Part shown: in pieces, positions 22,941-30,268 of the stretch
Position numbering within the stretch: the first letter of the stretch is position 1
How the letters are laid out: the number at the start of each line of letters is the position of its first letter
Assembly: GCA_001940995.1 (NCBI GenBank)
Contig: MSHC01000036.1
Coordinates: forward strand, 1 to 34,231
Reading direction: 5' to 3'
DNA length: 34,231 bases
Origin: Ruminococcus sp. Phil15
Lineage (GTDB): Bacteria; Bacillota; Clostridia; Oscillospirales; Ruminococcaceae
Position numbers and translations under genes: made by a program
Notes under the pieces: generated by a model
Told to the model about the DNA's origin: nothing
The model's database searches: none
The model's input: the letters and a program-made list of their open reading frames with translations, nothing else

Positions 22941-24572
22941 TTATTTACTTTTTATGTCCACTGCAATTTCCGAGTCTCTGGCACGTTGCAGTAATTTGTT
23001 TACGGGATTTTCCGCATCATTGGGTACAACGTTCTTCGCAGACTTTACTCTTATTGCAAATGATTTACTGAATACGTCTTTCATAACCTGTGCAATGACC
23101 TTTCCGCAGGAGGTCTCCTTGAACATCTTCAGGAAAAAGTCGTTGTGTACGATTATGAGAAGTATATTTTCATATACGAACGCATTTGAGCCGTCGAGGA
23201 AACCTGCCATAGATGCGTCGATATCGGCGATCCTGTCTATAATTTCCTGCCAGCAGTCTAGCGGCATAAAGTCGCTTGGCGAGAGCTTCGACATATCGAC
23301 GACCTTAGGCTCCGGAAGCGGCGACTGGTTGGGGTCGATAAGCGGCTCATACTTAGGCTTTTTCGGCTTTGCGGAGGGGCTTGCGGAAACTGCGCCGTTT
23401 TCGATTGCGCTCTCAATCCTTACGATCCTGTCCGTGAGGGCGGAAAGCTCTGCGCTGTCTGCCGCTTTGCCTGCCGACTGTATTTTAGCGTTACCCGGTT
23501 TAGCGGTAAGCTTTATCATACACATTTCAATTTCGATTCGCTTTGCGGAAACTCTGGGAAGTCTTTCTGAACAGTCCTGCAGGATTCTGAGCATATCGAG
23601 GATTTCTGAAAGCTCAAGTCCGTCAGCGACAGACTTTATCCTTTCTATCTCGCTTGGAAGGCAGGCAAACACGCTTTCGTCCCTGACGCTCTTTGAGAGC
23701 ATCACGTTTCGCATCTGTGAGATAAGCTCGTCTACAAGCCTTTGCATATCCTTTGAGTCGTCGTAGAGCTTCCCAATAATTTCGATAGCTCTTGCGCCGT
23801 TTTTATCCTTAAAGCAGTCAAGCAATTCAAAAAGGTAGTCACGGCCCGCTATGCCTGCTGCGGCAGAAACGGTATCCAAATCTACGTCCTTAGAGTATGC
23901 TATGCACTGGTCGAGGAGCGACAGCGCATCTCTCATACCGCCGTCTGCAAGCTTTGCGATAAGCGATGCGGCTTCCTCCGTGAGCGTAAAATCCTCCTGA
24001 GAGGCTATATACAAAAGTCTTTTCTCGATGTCCTCCGGGAGAATTCTGCGGAAGTTAAAGACCTGACATCTTGAAAGGATCGTGACAGGCACCTTATGAA
24101 GCTCTGTTGTTGCGAATATAAACTTGACGTGCGGCGGCGGCTCTTCGAGAATTTTAAGCAATGCGTTGAATGCATTGACCGAGAGCATATGCACCTCGTC
24201 GATTATATATACTTTATACTTGCAGATTTCGGGCGTATAGTTTGTCGATTCTCTCAGTTCTCTCATATCGTCAACGCCCGTATTCGATGCGGCGTCGATT
24301 TCTATAATATCGCTGAGCGTCTGGCTGTCCATTCTCTTGCAGATATCGCACTCCAGGCAGGGCGCTCCGTTATGGGAATGCTCGCAGTTTATTGCCTTTG
24401 CAAAAATTCTTGCACAGGTTGTCTTACCTGTTCCCCTAGAGCCTGTAAAGAGGTAAGCGTGGGCTATCTTTCCGCTTTCGATCTGATTACGCAGGGTAGT
24501 AGTAATATGCGGCTGAGAAACGACATCGTCAAAGGTCATAGGACGCCATTTCCTGTATAATGCCTGATACAT
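22941..24572 (-). CDS. dnaX: DNA polymerase III subunit gamma/tau
   Basis: 543 residues from ATG 24572. It is the ATPase of the clamp loader that puts the sliding clamp on primed DNA. Walker A GSRGTGKT (44-51), four-Cys zinc module (CEHSHNGAPCLECDICKRM), Walker B-type IIDEVHMLS, sensor/arginine finger ILSRCQVFNFRR, and a domain III to tau-like tail after about 360. GGGGAG lies 7 nt before the ATG; the longer reading to 24635 would run into the 3' end of the SRP RNA and is rejected. The SRP RNA gene directly upstream is the usual Firmicute neighbour. Confidence 0.97.
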   Translation of the reverse strand: MYQALYRKWRPMTFDDVVSQPHITTTLRNQIESGKIAHAYLFTGSRGTGKTTCARIFAKAINCEHSHNGAPCLECDICKRMDSQTLSDIIEIDAASNTGVDDMRELRESTNYTPEICKYKVYIIDEVHMLSVNAFNALLKILEEPPPHVKFIFATTELHKVPVTILSRCQVFNFRRILPEDIEKRLLYIASQEDFTLTEEAASLIAKLADGGMRDALSLLDQCIAYSKDVDLDTVSAAAGIAGRDYLFELLDCFKDKNGARAIEIIGKLYDDSKDMQRLVDELISQMRNVMLSKSVRDESVFACLPSEIERIKSVADGLELSEILDMLRILQDCSERLPRVSAKRIEIEMCMIKLTAKPGNAKIQSAGKAADSAELSALTDRIVRIESAIENGAVSASPSAKPKKPKYEPLIDPNQSPLPEPKVVDMSKLSPSDFMPLDCWQEIIDRIADIDASMAGFLDGSNAFVYENILLIIVHNDFFLKMFKETSCGKVIAQVMKDVFSKSFAIRVKSAKNVVPNDAENPVNKLLQRARDSEIAVDIKSK

Positions 24573-24590
24573 ACTTCCACTCCCCTTCAT

Positions 24591-24724
24591 AAAAAAATTC
24601 CGACGCATAGGTGTGCAGGCGTTACTGTGACACACAAAACAAACCGTTTAATGCTGCTCGGTTCCCCGCCTGACATGGTTCACAGCGTTTCATTGCACAG
24701 GACCTGCACACCTATGAATCGGAA
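24591..24724 (-). ncRNA. ffs: Signal recognition particle RNA
   Basis: The minus strand carries the invariant SRP domain: GTCAGG-CGG-GGAA-CCG-AGCAGC, i.e. helix 8 with a GGAA tetraloop. A long closing helix joins CATAGGTGTGCAGG to CCTGCACACCTATG (14 bp), extended by TTCCGA (24724-24719) with TCGGAA (24603-24598); CTGTGA/TCACAG forms an inner helix. A T7 run follows, acting as terminator. The RNA binds Ffh and targets nascent membrane proteins. The core is about 130 nt, like the small type without an obvious Alu domain, but the promoter lies about 40 nt farther upstream, so the primary transcript may be longer. Confidence 0.93.
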
Positions 24725-24773
24725 AACGGTTCCGAAAGCGACTTACCTGTTACACAAATTAGATTACTGAAAT

Positions 24774-24802
24774 AGTATATCATATTCACGCAAAAAATGC
24801 AA
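24774..24802 (-). promoter_or_regulatory. Promoter of the SRP RNA gene
   Basis: Minus strand TTGCAT (24797-24802), 17-base spacer with TG one base before the -10, TATACT (24774-24779). The start is predicted near 24767, leaving about 43 nt before the closing helix of the SRP RNA core. Confidence 0.75.
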
Positions 24803-24831
24803 GCACTTTTTGATATTTTGTAGCATTACAT

Positions 24832-25590
24832 TCAGCCTCGCTCACGAAATCCGGTCGGCGTCATACCAGTTCTTTTGCGGAACTGCCTCATAAAATGCAC
24901 GCCGTTTTCAAAGCCGCAGAGTGCGGATATCTCGTTTACCGTAAAGTCGGTATTCAGGAGGTAATACTTGGCAAGCTCCGATTTTGCGTGCAGAACGTCC
25001 TCATAGCAGGAGATGCCGAACTCCCTGCGGTAAATATGCTGGAAATAGGACGGACTCAGACTGAGCTTTTGTGCGAGCATTACGACGGAAAATTTTTCTG
25101 ACGCCGAAGAATATATCTCGGCACGGAGCTTTCTTAGCGACTCGCTGTGCGCCGTTCTTTCGTGCCTTGAGCTTTCGGAGCAAAGCTTTGAGATAAGAAG
25201 CCTCAGGAGCAGATCCGCCCTTTCCTCGTTTCCGTCGGACAGCGTTTCAATGCTGAGCATACCGAGAATTTTCTCAGTTCCCGTGATATCCCCGACTGGC
25301 AGAATTTTACCGAAAGCAAAGTCCGGACGGTCAAAAAAGCTGTCGCTTTCGTCGCACTCAAAATGCACCCAGTGGTTTACATACTTTTCATCTTTTGCGC
25401 CGTAAATCTGCGGCTTACCCTTTGGGTATACTATTGCACTGCAAGACGGAACCTCAATCCGCTTCCCGTCAAGCTCAACAAAAGAATTGCTGAGGAAAAT
25501 CAGCAGGAGATTGTCCCCCGAACCGCAGGGCCTGTTTATGCAGAATTTATCGTTGTGGACAAAGCCTATTCCCATTGCGTGAACTTTCAT
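24832..25590 (-). CDS. AraC family transcriptional regulator
   Basis: 252 residues. The N-terminal cupin-like sensor (about 1-95; LDGKRIEVPSCSAIVYPKGK, HWVHFECDESDSFF) resembles the AraC sugar-binding domain. The C-terminal pair of helix-turn-helices spans about 150-250 (FSVVMLAQKLSLSPSYFQHIYRREF; FTVNEISALCGFENGVHFMRQFRKRTGMTPTGFR). It is divergent from the GH51 arabinofuranosidase gene, and their promoters interlock, so it is probably the local regulator responding to arabinose or arabino-oligosaccharides; that ligand is inferred. SD AGGAGG upstream. The gene ends shortly before the SRP RNA promoter with no clear terminator. Confidence 0.9.
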   Translation of the reverse strand: MKVHAMGIGFVHNDKFCINRPCGSGDNLLLIFLSNSFVELDGKRIEVPSCSAIVYPKGKPQIYGAKDEKYVNHWVHFECDESDSFFDRPDFAFGKILPVGDITGTEKILGMLSIETLSDGNEERADLLLRLLISKLCSESSRHERTAHSESLRKLRAEIYSSASEKFSVVMLAQKLSLSPSYFQHIYRREFGISCYEDVLHAKSELAKYYLLNTDFTVNEISALCGFENGVHFMRQFRKRTGMTPTGFRERG

Positions 25591-25632
25591 AATCCGTCCC
25601 TCCTAAAAAGCAGGATACATCAGTATATAAGT

Positions 25633-25661
25633 ATTATATATCATTGCATTATCGCAGTCAA
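25633..25661 (-). promoter_or_regulatory. Promoter of the AraC regulator gene
   Basis: Minus strand TTGACT (25656-25661), 17-base spacer, TATAAT (25633-25638). Its -35 lies inside the spacer of the opposing GH51 promoter, so polymerase cannot occupy both at once. Confidence 0.75.
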
Positions 25662-25672
25662 GCTGTTATAAT
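25644..25672 (+). promoter_or_regulatory. Promoter of the GH51 gene
   Basis: Plus strand TTGCAT (25644-25649), 17-base spacer, TATAAT (25667-25672), about 28 nt of leader before the ATG at 25707. It overlaps the divergent regulator promoter. Confidence 0.75.
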
Positions 25673-25706
25673 AAAATAAATAAAATCAGCAAGGGAGCGT
25701 TAGATT

Positions 25707-27176
25707 ATGAAAAAAATCAGAATGTCGGTCAATGCGCTTGACAAAAAATCACACATAAACCCCGAAATATACGGACATTTTTCCGAGCATCTCGGCAGAT
25801 GTATTTACAACGGAATTTTTGTCGGAGAGGACTCCCCTATCCCTAACACGGACGGAATAAGAAACGACATCATCGAGGCATTCAGGCAGATTAAGATGCC
25901 GGTGCTTCGCTGGCCGGGCGGCTGCTTTGCTGACGAATACCACTGGAAAGACGGCATTGGCGACAAGGCTTCACGCAAGAAAATGATTAACACAAACTGG
26001 GGCGCCGTTTCGGAGGACAACTCATTCGGCACTCACGAGTTTATGAGGCTGTGCGAGCTGGTCGGCTGTGAGCCTTACATTTCGGGAAATGTAGGAAGCG
26101 GCACGGTGCAGGAACTGTCGGAATGGGTCGAATATATGACCCTCGAGGGCGGCTCGCCTATGTCGGAACTTAGAAAGGCAAACGGCAGAGAAAAGCCTTG
26201 GAAATTGAAATACCTTGGTATCGGCAACGAAAACTGGGGCTGTGGAGGAAATATGCGTGCGGAATACTATGTTGACGAGTACCGCCGTTACCAGAGCTTC
26301 TGCAAGAACTGTTCGGGAAATCAGCTTTACAAGGTCGCCTGCGGTCCGAGCGCCGACGACTACAACTGGACGGAGTACCTTATGAAAAATCTAAACAGTT
26401 GGCAGACAAACGCAATTTCAATGCACTACTACACAATACCGACAGGCGATTGGGGAAGAAAAGGAAGCTCGACAATGTTCAGCGACGAGGAATATTACTC
26501 CACTATATCAAGCACGCTTCACATCGACGAAATAATCACACGCCATTCGGAAATCATGAACAGGTACAATCCCGAAAACAGCATAGGACTTATCGTTGAC
26601 GAATGGGGCTGCTGGTACGATGTAGAGCCGGGCACTAACCCCGGATTTTTATATCAGCAGAACACGATGCGTGACGCGATAGTTGCGGCGCTCAATCTCA
26701 ACATCTTTAACGCTCATTCCGACAGGGTCGTGATGGCAAATCTTGCGCAGGTCGTAAACGTTTTGCAGTCGGTAATTCTCACAGAGGGCGAGAAGCTTAT
26801 AAAAACGCCTACATTCCACGTTTTCGATATGTATAAGACGCATCAGGACGGCGAGTTTTGTTACAGCTGGACAGAAGAGGAAAGAAACACAAACGGCACT
26901 CCCGCAATTTCGCAGAGCGTATCCATCAAGGACAACGAGATGACGATCACTCTTGCGAACACTTCTCTTGAGAACGACTACGAGCTTGACTGCGAGCTGT
27001 ACGGCTTTAACGCTTCATCGGCAGAGGCAAGAATTCTGACCGCCGAGGTACACGCATACAACGATTTTGACAGTGCCGACAACGTTTCCGTAAAGCCATA
27101 CGAAGCGGAAGCGTCAGGCTCTAAGCTTACGGTGAAGCTTCCTAAATGCTCGATTGTAAGCGTGGTGCTGAAGTGA
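25707..27176 (+). CDS. GH51 alpha-L-arabinofuranosidase
   Basis: 489 residues, standard for intracellular GH51 enzymes, with no signal peptide. It releases terminal arabinofuranosyl groups from arabinoxylan or arabinan oligosaccharides. Motifs: [20 protein letters not shown] at the N-terminus, [17 protein letters not shown], acid/base Glu175 in [11 protein letters not shown], nucleophile Glu299 in [12 protein letters not shown], then a C-terminal beta domain from about 390. AGGGAG lies 9 nt before ATG. It is one of only two plus-strand genes in the window and overlaps the next one by 4 nt. An AraC-type regulator is divergent. Cytosolic location implies that oligosaccharides are imported by a transporter outside the window. 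Confidence 0.95.
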   Translation: MKKIRMSVNALDKKSHINPEIYGHFSEHLGRCIYNGIFVGEDSPIPNTDGIRNDIIEAFRQIKMPVLRWPGGCFADEYHWKDGIGDKASRKKMINTNWGAVSEDNSFGTHEFMRLCELVGCEPYISGNVGSGTVQELSEWVEYMTLEGGSPMSELRKANGREKPWKLKYLGIGNENWGCGGNMRAEYYVDEYRRYQSFCKNCSGNQLYKVACGPSADDYNWTEYLMKNLNSWQTNAISMHYYTIPTGDWGRKGSSTMFSDEEYYSTISSTLHIDEIITRHSEIMNRYNPENSIGLIVDEWGCWYDVEPGTNPGFLYQQNTMRDAIVAALNLNIFNAHSDRVVMANLAQVVNVLQSVILTEGEKLIKTPTFHVFDMYKTHQDGEFCYSWTEEERNTNGTPAISQSVSIKDNEMTITLANTSLENDYELDCELYGFNASSAEARILTAEVHAYNDFDSADNVSVKPYEAEASGSKLTVKLPKCSIVSVVLK

Positions 27177-27436
27177 ACAAGATTTGCAGGAAATGCCTGA
27201 TAGCGGATATGGCGGCTGACGAAAAGTACAGGGATTTAGAGAAGTTCATTGCAGCCGTTCCGGAAGATAAAAGGTCGTCAGACGAGATATACAGGGCAAG
27301 GCTTAAAATTTGCAAAAGCTGTGACAATCTTGCCTATGGGACTTGCCTTAAATCTGGCTGCTACGCAGAGATGAGGGCAATAAAAAGGGATTCACATTGT
27401 CCCGATGACTTTGACAGGTGGGCAGAAATAAAATAG
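27173..27436 (+). CDS. Small Cys-rich protein (DUF6171-like)
   Basis: 87 residues from GTG 27173, overlapping the GH51 stop as GTGA. It has CRKC near the start, then [17 protein letters not shown] (about 47-63) and a last Cys in [10 protein letters not shown]. The Cys pattern suggests metal binding (zinc or Fe-S). I believe it is the family called DUF6171, from memory, with no known function. The GTG start is chosen over the upstream ATG at 27146 because the Cys-rich domain begins there and the overlap suggests coupled translation. Co-transcribed with GH51 and followed by a bidirectional terminator. Confidence 0.7.
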   Translation: MNKICRKCLIADMAADEKYRDLEKFIAAVPEDKRSSDEIYRARLKICKSCDNLAYGTCLKSGCYAEMRAIKRDSHCPDDFDRWAEIK

Positions 27437-27443
27437 GCGTAAA

Positions 27444-27478
27444 AAGACCTCGTTATACAGCTTGTATAACGAGGTCTT
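27444..27478. terminator. Bidirectional terminator
   Basis: A perfect 16-bp stem (27444-27459 with 27463-27478) with a 3-nt loop. On the minus strand it is followed by TTTTTACG. On the plus strand it is followed by GATTATTTT. It serves the convergent GH51/Cys-rich pair and the lipoprotein gene. Confidence 0.92.
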
Positions 27479-27518
27479 GATTATTTTGCGGTTGTGCTGT
27501 TAAGCTATAATCTTACGA

Positions 27519-28385
27519 TTATTCAGCAGCAAGTGTATCGTAGGTAACGTATGTTGTTTCGTCGATAGCAGCCATTGCTGTGTCAACAGGCTCTACATAT
27601 TCAGGGTCTGCGCCCTCTTCCCACCATTCAACCTTAACATTGGATATTGTGATGTTACCGCTGTCGATTACGCCGCCGTTTTCATCCTTTGGAAGAAGTC
27701 CTTCAACAGCGGCAAGCTCGTAGATATCTACGCAGAATACCGTTGTTCCCCAAGCAGAGCCGGGATATCCTTCTTCGTCTGTACCCATATTTGACTCAGC
27801 GTAGTTAGGGTTGAGTGAAGAACAGATGTCCTTAGAAAGGTATACTGTGTATGTTCCGTCGCCCTTGATCTTTGTAGAACCGATGTTGTTGTCGTTGATG
27901 TTCCAGCTGCCCCATGCCCAAGAAGAGTCCGTGAACATAAGGTACGCATCATATTCTCTTTCTTGATCAGCCATGCCTGCAATGTCAAACGTTACAGAGA
28001 TACCGCCTGTAAAGTCGATTTCTTCAATATCAAAGCCCGCGTCCTTTGCAGTGTCGCCGTACTGGTTGTAAAGCTCGATACGGTACTTACCGTTGTGCTC
28101 GATATCGCCGCAGATAAGCTTTGTGTCGTCAAATGCGGAGAATGTTGCAGGAGCGGCAGGCTCAACAGGTGCTTCGGAAGATGTTTCTTCGGAAGAAGCC
28201 TCCTCGGAAGAAGCAGGCTCACTTGAATCAGCAACTTCAGAAGAATCATCAGCAACGGAGCTGTCCGGTGCTGAAGAGCTGTCCTTTGCAGAAGATGAAG
28301 AAGAATCGTCTCCGCCGCAAGCAGCAAGCATTGAAACTGACATTGTAAGTGCCATAACCATAGCAGCAAGTTTTTTCATTGTCAT
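27519..28385 (-). CDS. Secreted lipoprotein with Ser-rich linker, unknown function
   Basis: 288 residues. A lipoprotein signal peptide ends in LAACG (lipobox Cys near residue 23), so the protein is anchored to the outer face of the membrane. Residues about 24-80 are a Ser/Glu/Asp-rich spacer (DSSSSSAKDSSSAPDSS and SSEE repeats). The rest (about 85-288) looks like a beta-sandwich rich in aromatic residues (WAWGSWNINDNNIG; AWGTTVFCVDIYEL; VEWWEEG), reminiscent of carbohydrate-binding modules, but I recognise no family. The first ATG (28385) is used because GGAGG lies 9 nt upstream. Its neighbours are polysaccharide genes, so glycan binding is a guess. Confidence 0.75.
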   Translation of the reverse strand: MTMKKLAAMVMALTMSVSMLAACGGDDSSSSSAKDSSSAPDSSVADDSSEVADSSEPASSEEASSEETSSEAPVEPAAPATFSAFDDTKLICGDIEHNGKYRIELYNQYGDTAKDAGFDIEEIDFTGGISVTFDIAGMADQEREYDAYLMFTDSSWAWGSWNINDNNIGSTKIKGDGTYTVYLSKDICSSLNPNYAESNMGTDEEGYPGSAWGTTVFCVDIYELAAVEGLLPKDENGGVIDSGNITISNVKVEWWEEGADPEYVEPVDTAMAAIDETTYVTYDTLAAE

Positions 28386-28438
28386 AATAGAAAACCTCCA
28401 TTAAAATTTTGATACTTTTATTTTACTTGATTATGCGA

Positions 28439-28486
28439 ATTATATCAATTTATTTATTGCACAAATTTATTTTCCGCAACTTGTGC
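28439..28486 (-). promoter_or_regulatory. Upstream region of the lipoprotein gene: -10 and inverted repeat
   Basis: TATAAT on the minus strand (28439-28444) is a likely -10, but no good -35 lies 17 bases upstream. Instead an inverted repeat GCACAA (28459-28464) and TTGTGC (28481-28486), 16 bases apart, overlaps that region. A weak -35 beside a palindrome suggests an activator-dependent promoter. Confidence 0.35.
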
Positions 28487-28540
28487 GATTTCACACATTT
28501 GCATAATAATCATAATATGTTGTTTCAAAATTTTATAATT

Positions 28541-28569
28541 AAAGCCACCGAGGTTAATTCGGTGGCTTT
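28541..28569 (-). terminator. Terminator of the anchored secreted protein gene
   Basis: AAAGCCACCGA (28541-28551) pairs perfectly with TCGGTGGCTTT (28559-28569), 11 bp with a 7-nt loop. On the minus strand it is followed by AATTATAAAATTTT. It lies 20 bp past the stop at 28590. Confidence 0.85.
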
Positions 28570-28589
28570 AGTGTCAATATAAGTATTGA

Positions 28590-29237
28590 TTACTTATTCT
28601 TCTTTGTAGCAACTACTGCTGCGCCTGCAAGAGCGATTGCAGCGAGTGCAAGACCAGCGGAAGCGCCTGTGCCTGCGTTGTCGTCGCTAGGCTCGTCAGT
28701 TGGCTCGTCTGTTGGTTCGTCTGTAGGTTCATCTGTTGGCTCGTCTGCCGGAGCTTCACCGAAGTTGTAAGTGATGGACTCGATGTTTGTAGCTGTTCCG
28801 TCAACCTTGAATGTGATGGATGAGCCGCCGTCACCGTAGAGGCCACAACCGTCGCCTTCAAAAACTACGTCAGCCTTGCCAAGGTCGTTCCAGATGTTTG
28901 GAAGACCTGCGCTGCCCTCAACTTCAGGAAGAATGAGGTCTCTGCCAACAGGAATTTCATACTGTCCGTTTACGGTCATAGAAACGAGGTAGAGAGAAAT
29001 CTCAGCTGTATCGCCCTCTTCATCGTAAGCGATGTAGCCGGGGTTAACGATAGAAGCCTGAGCTGTTTCCCAAGTAACCGTTACGGATGTATCATCCTGC
29101 TTGATTGGAGATGTAGCATCTGACCAGTCAGAACCTGTTGCCTTTAATGTGAATGTACCTGCAGCTGATGCTGAAACAGCGAGCATTGCGCCTACTGCAA
29201 GAGCAGCTACTGCAGAAAGGATTCTCTTGATTTTCAT
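28590..29237 (-). CDS. Secreted, C-terminally anchored protein, unknown function
   Basis: 215 residues. Signal peptide (MKIKRILSAVAALAVGAML...ASA, cleavage near 26), a beta-rich domain of about 130 residues (WSDATSPIKQDDTSVTVTW; SITFKVDGTATNIESITYNFG), then a Pro-Thr-Asp-Glu repeat spacer (PTDE five times, about 162-182). It ends in NAGTGASAG, a hydrophobic helix and a KKNK tail, which resembles a degenerate cell-wall sorting signal or a simple membrane anchor. No family was recognised. It has its own promoter (29273-29301) and SD GGGAG 8 nt upstream; the consensus-like promoter suggests substantial expression. Confidence 0.75.
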   Translation of the reverse strand: MKIKRILSAVAALAVGAMLAVSASAAGTFTLKATGSDWSDATSPIKQDDTSVTVTWETAQASIVNPGYIAYDEEGDTAEISLYLVSMTVNGQYEIPVGRDLILPEVEGSAGLPNIWNDLGKADVVFEGDGCGLYGDGGSSITFKVDGTATNIESITYNFGEAPADEPTDEPTDEPTDEPTDEPSDDNAGTGASAGLALAAIALAGAAVVATKKNK

Positions 29238-29272
29238 GGAAATTACTCCCTTTCATATAATTTTATAATATA

Positions 29273-29301
29273 ATTATACTTCTCGAACGCACAAATTACA
29301 A
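29273..29301 (-). promoter_or_regulatory. Promoter of the anchored secreted protein gene
   Basis: Minus strand TTGTAA (29296-29301), 17-base spacer, TATAAT (29273-29278). The spacer begins TTTGTGC, a heptamer also present in the region upstream of the lipoprotein gene. Confidence 0.7.
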
Positions 29302-29416
29302 GTAGCTAATTTACCGAAATTAGAAGTCCATTATTGTTTGTTTTACACAACTGAATAGAGAAATTTTCGAAAAGTTATAAGTATATTATTCAATTTTTAC
29401 AAATCCTCAATATTAT

Positions 29417-30193
29417 TTAATTTAATTTCATATTTTGATATTTAGATATTACCGAAAGGGTAAGCTTTGCCGGCACGAGCTTTGACGCCTTGCAGGCCGC
29501 CTTCATAATACCCGGCGGAATGATGGTCGTTTTGCCGCTAAGCATTTCCATAACTGCATACTCTGCGCATTCCTTCGGCGTTATTCCCTTCATTCCGACG
29601 CCTGCTCCTGCAACGGAATTGAACTCGGTATCGACAGGGCCGGGGCAGAGAGAGCTTACACTAACGCCGCTTTTCTGCTCACGAAGCTCTGCGGATATCG
29701 ACTCCGTAAGGCTGCAAACATAGGCTTTCGTTGCGTAATAGGTCGCCATAAGCGGGCCGCCCGGCAGGAGTCCGGCGCAGGAGGAAACGTTCATAATATA
29801 GCCGCTGTCCCGCTCTTTAAATCTGCGCAGAAACAGCTTTGTAAGGATATGCACAGCCCTGATGTTCACGTCTATCATAGAAAGCTCGTTTTCTAGGGAA
29901 AGCTCTGCAAATTCACCGACAGCGCCGAAGCCTGCACAGTTTATAAGCACCTGCACGTTCATTTTTTCCGTTTGCTCGGACACTCTTGCGCAGTCGTTTT
30001 CCTTTGACAGGTCGGCGCAGATTATCTCCGACTTGTTTTTCATTCGTCCCTTCAGCTCACGAAGTCTTTCCTCCCTCCTCGCAACCAGAACGGTATTATA
30101 TCCTATCCCGTCAAGGACGAGGGCTATTTCTCTGCCTATGCCTGAGCTTGCGCCCGTTATTACAGCATATTCGCCGTTGTTTACTTTTTTCAT
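29417..30193 (-). CDS. Short-chain dehydrogenase/reductase (SDR)
   Basis: 258 residues. Classical SDR: cofactor loop TGASSGIG (13-20), NCAG near 85-88, Ser in NVSSCAG (about 137), catalytic YxxxK with Tyr152 and Lys156, and CPGPVDTEF after it. An Arg-rich stretch after the second strand (LVARREERLREL) points to NADP(H). The substrate cannot be told; closest in style to DltE/YdfG-like general SDRs. ATG at 30193 is preferred over 30214 because AAAGGA lies 12 nt before it and nothing precedes the other. It follows the GH5 gene after a hairpin and may be transcribed with it. Confidence 0.88.
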   Translation of the reverse strand: MKKVNNGEYAVITGASSGIGREIALVLDGIGYNTVLVARREERLRELKGRMKNKSEIICADLSKENDCARVSEQTEKMNVQVLINCAGFGAVGEFAELSLENELSMIDVNIRAVHILTKLFLRRFKERDSGYIMNVSSCAGLLPGGPLMATYYATKAYVCSLTESISAELREQKSGVSVSSLCPGPVDTEFNSVAGAGVGMKGITPKECAEYAVMEMLSGKTTIIPPGIMKAACKASKLVPAKLTLSVISKYQNMKLN

Positions 30194-30220
30194 ACTTACA
30201 GTCATTCCTTTCATAAAGCA

Positions 30221-30251
30221 ATAGCGTGAAAATCATCTGTTTTCACGCTAT
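30221..30251 (-). terminator. Hairpin between GH5 gene and SDR gene
   Basis: ATAGCGTGAAAA (30221-30232) pairs perfectly with TTTTCACGCTAT (30240-30251), 12 bp with a 7-nt loop. On the minus strand the tail is TGCTTTATG, a poor T-run, so it may be a partial terminator or a 3' mRNA stabiliser. Confidence 0.6.
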
Positions 30252-30268
30252 GCAAAAATTCTTATGTA

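Noticed and set aside
22954-23766. 270-codon plus-strand open frame opposite dnaX
   Set aside because: It lies wholly inside the dnaX gene, has no SD or promoter, and its residue mix reflects the antisense of a conserved gene.
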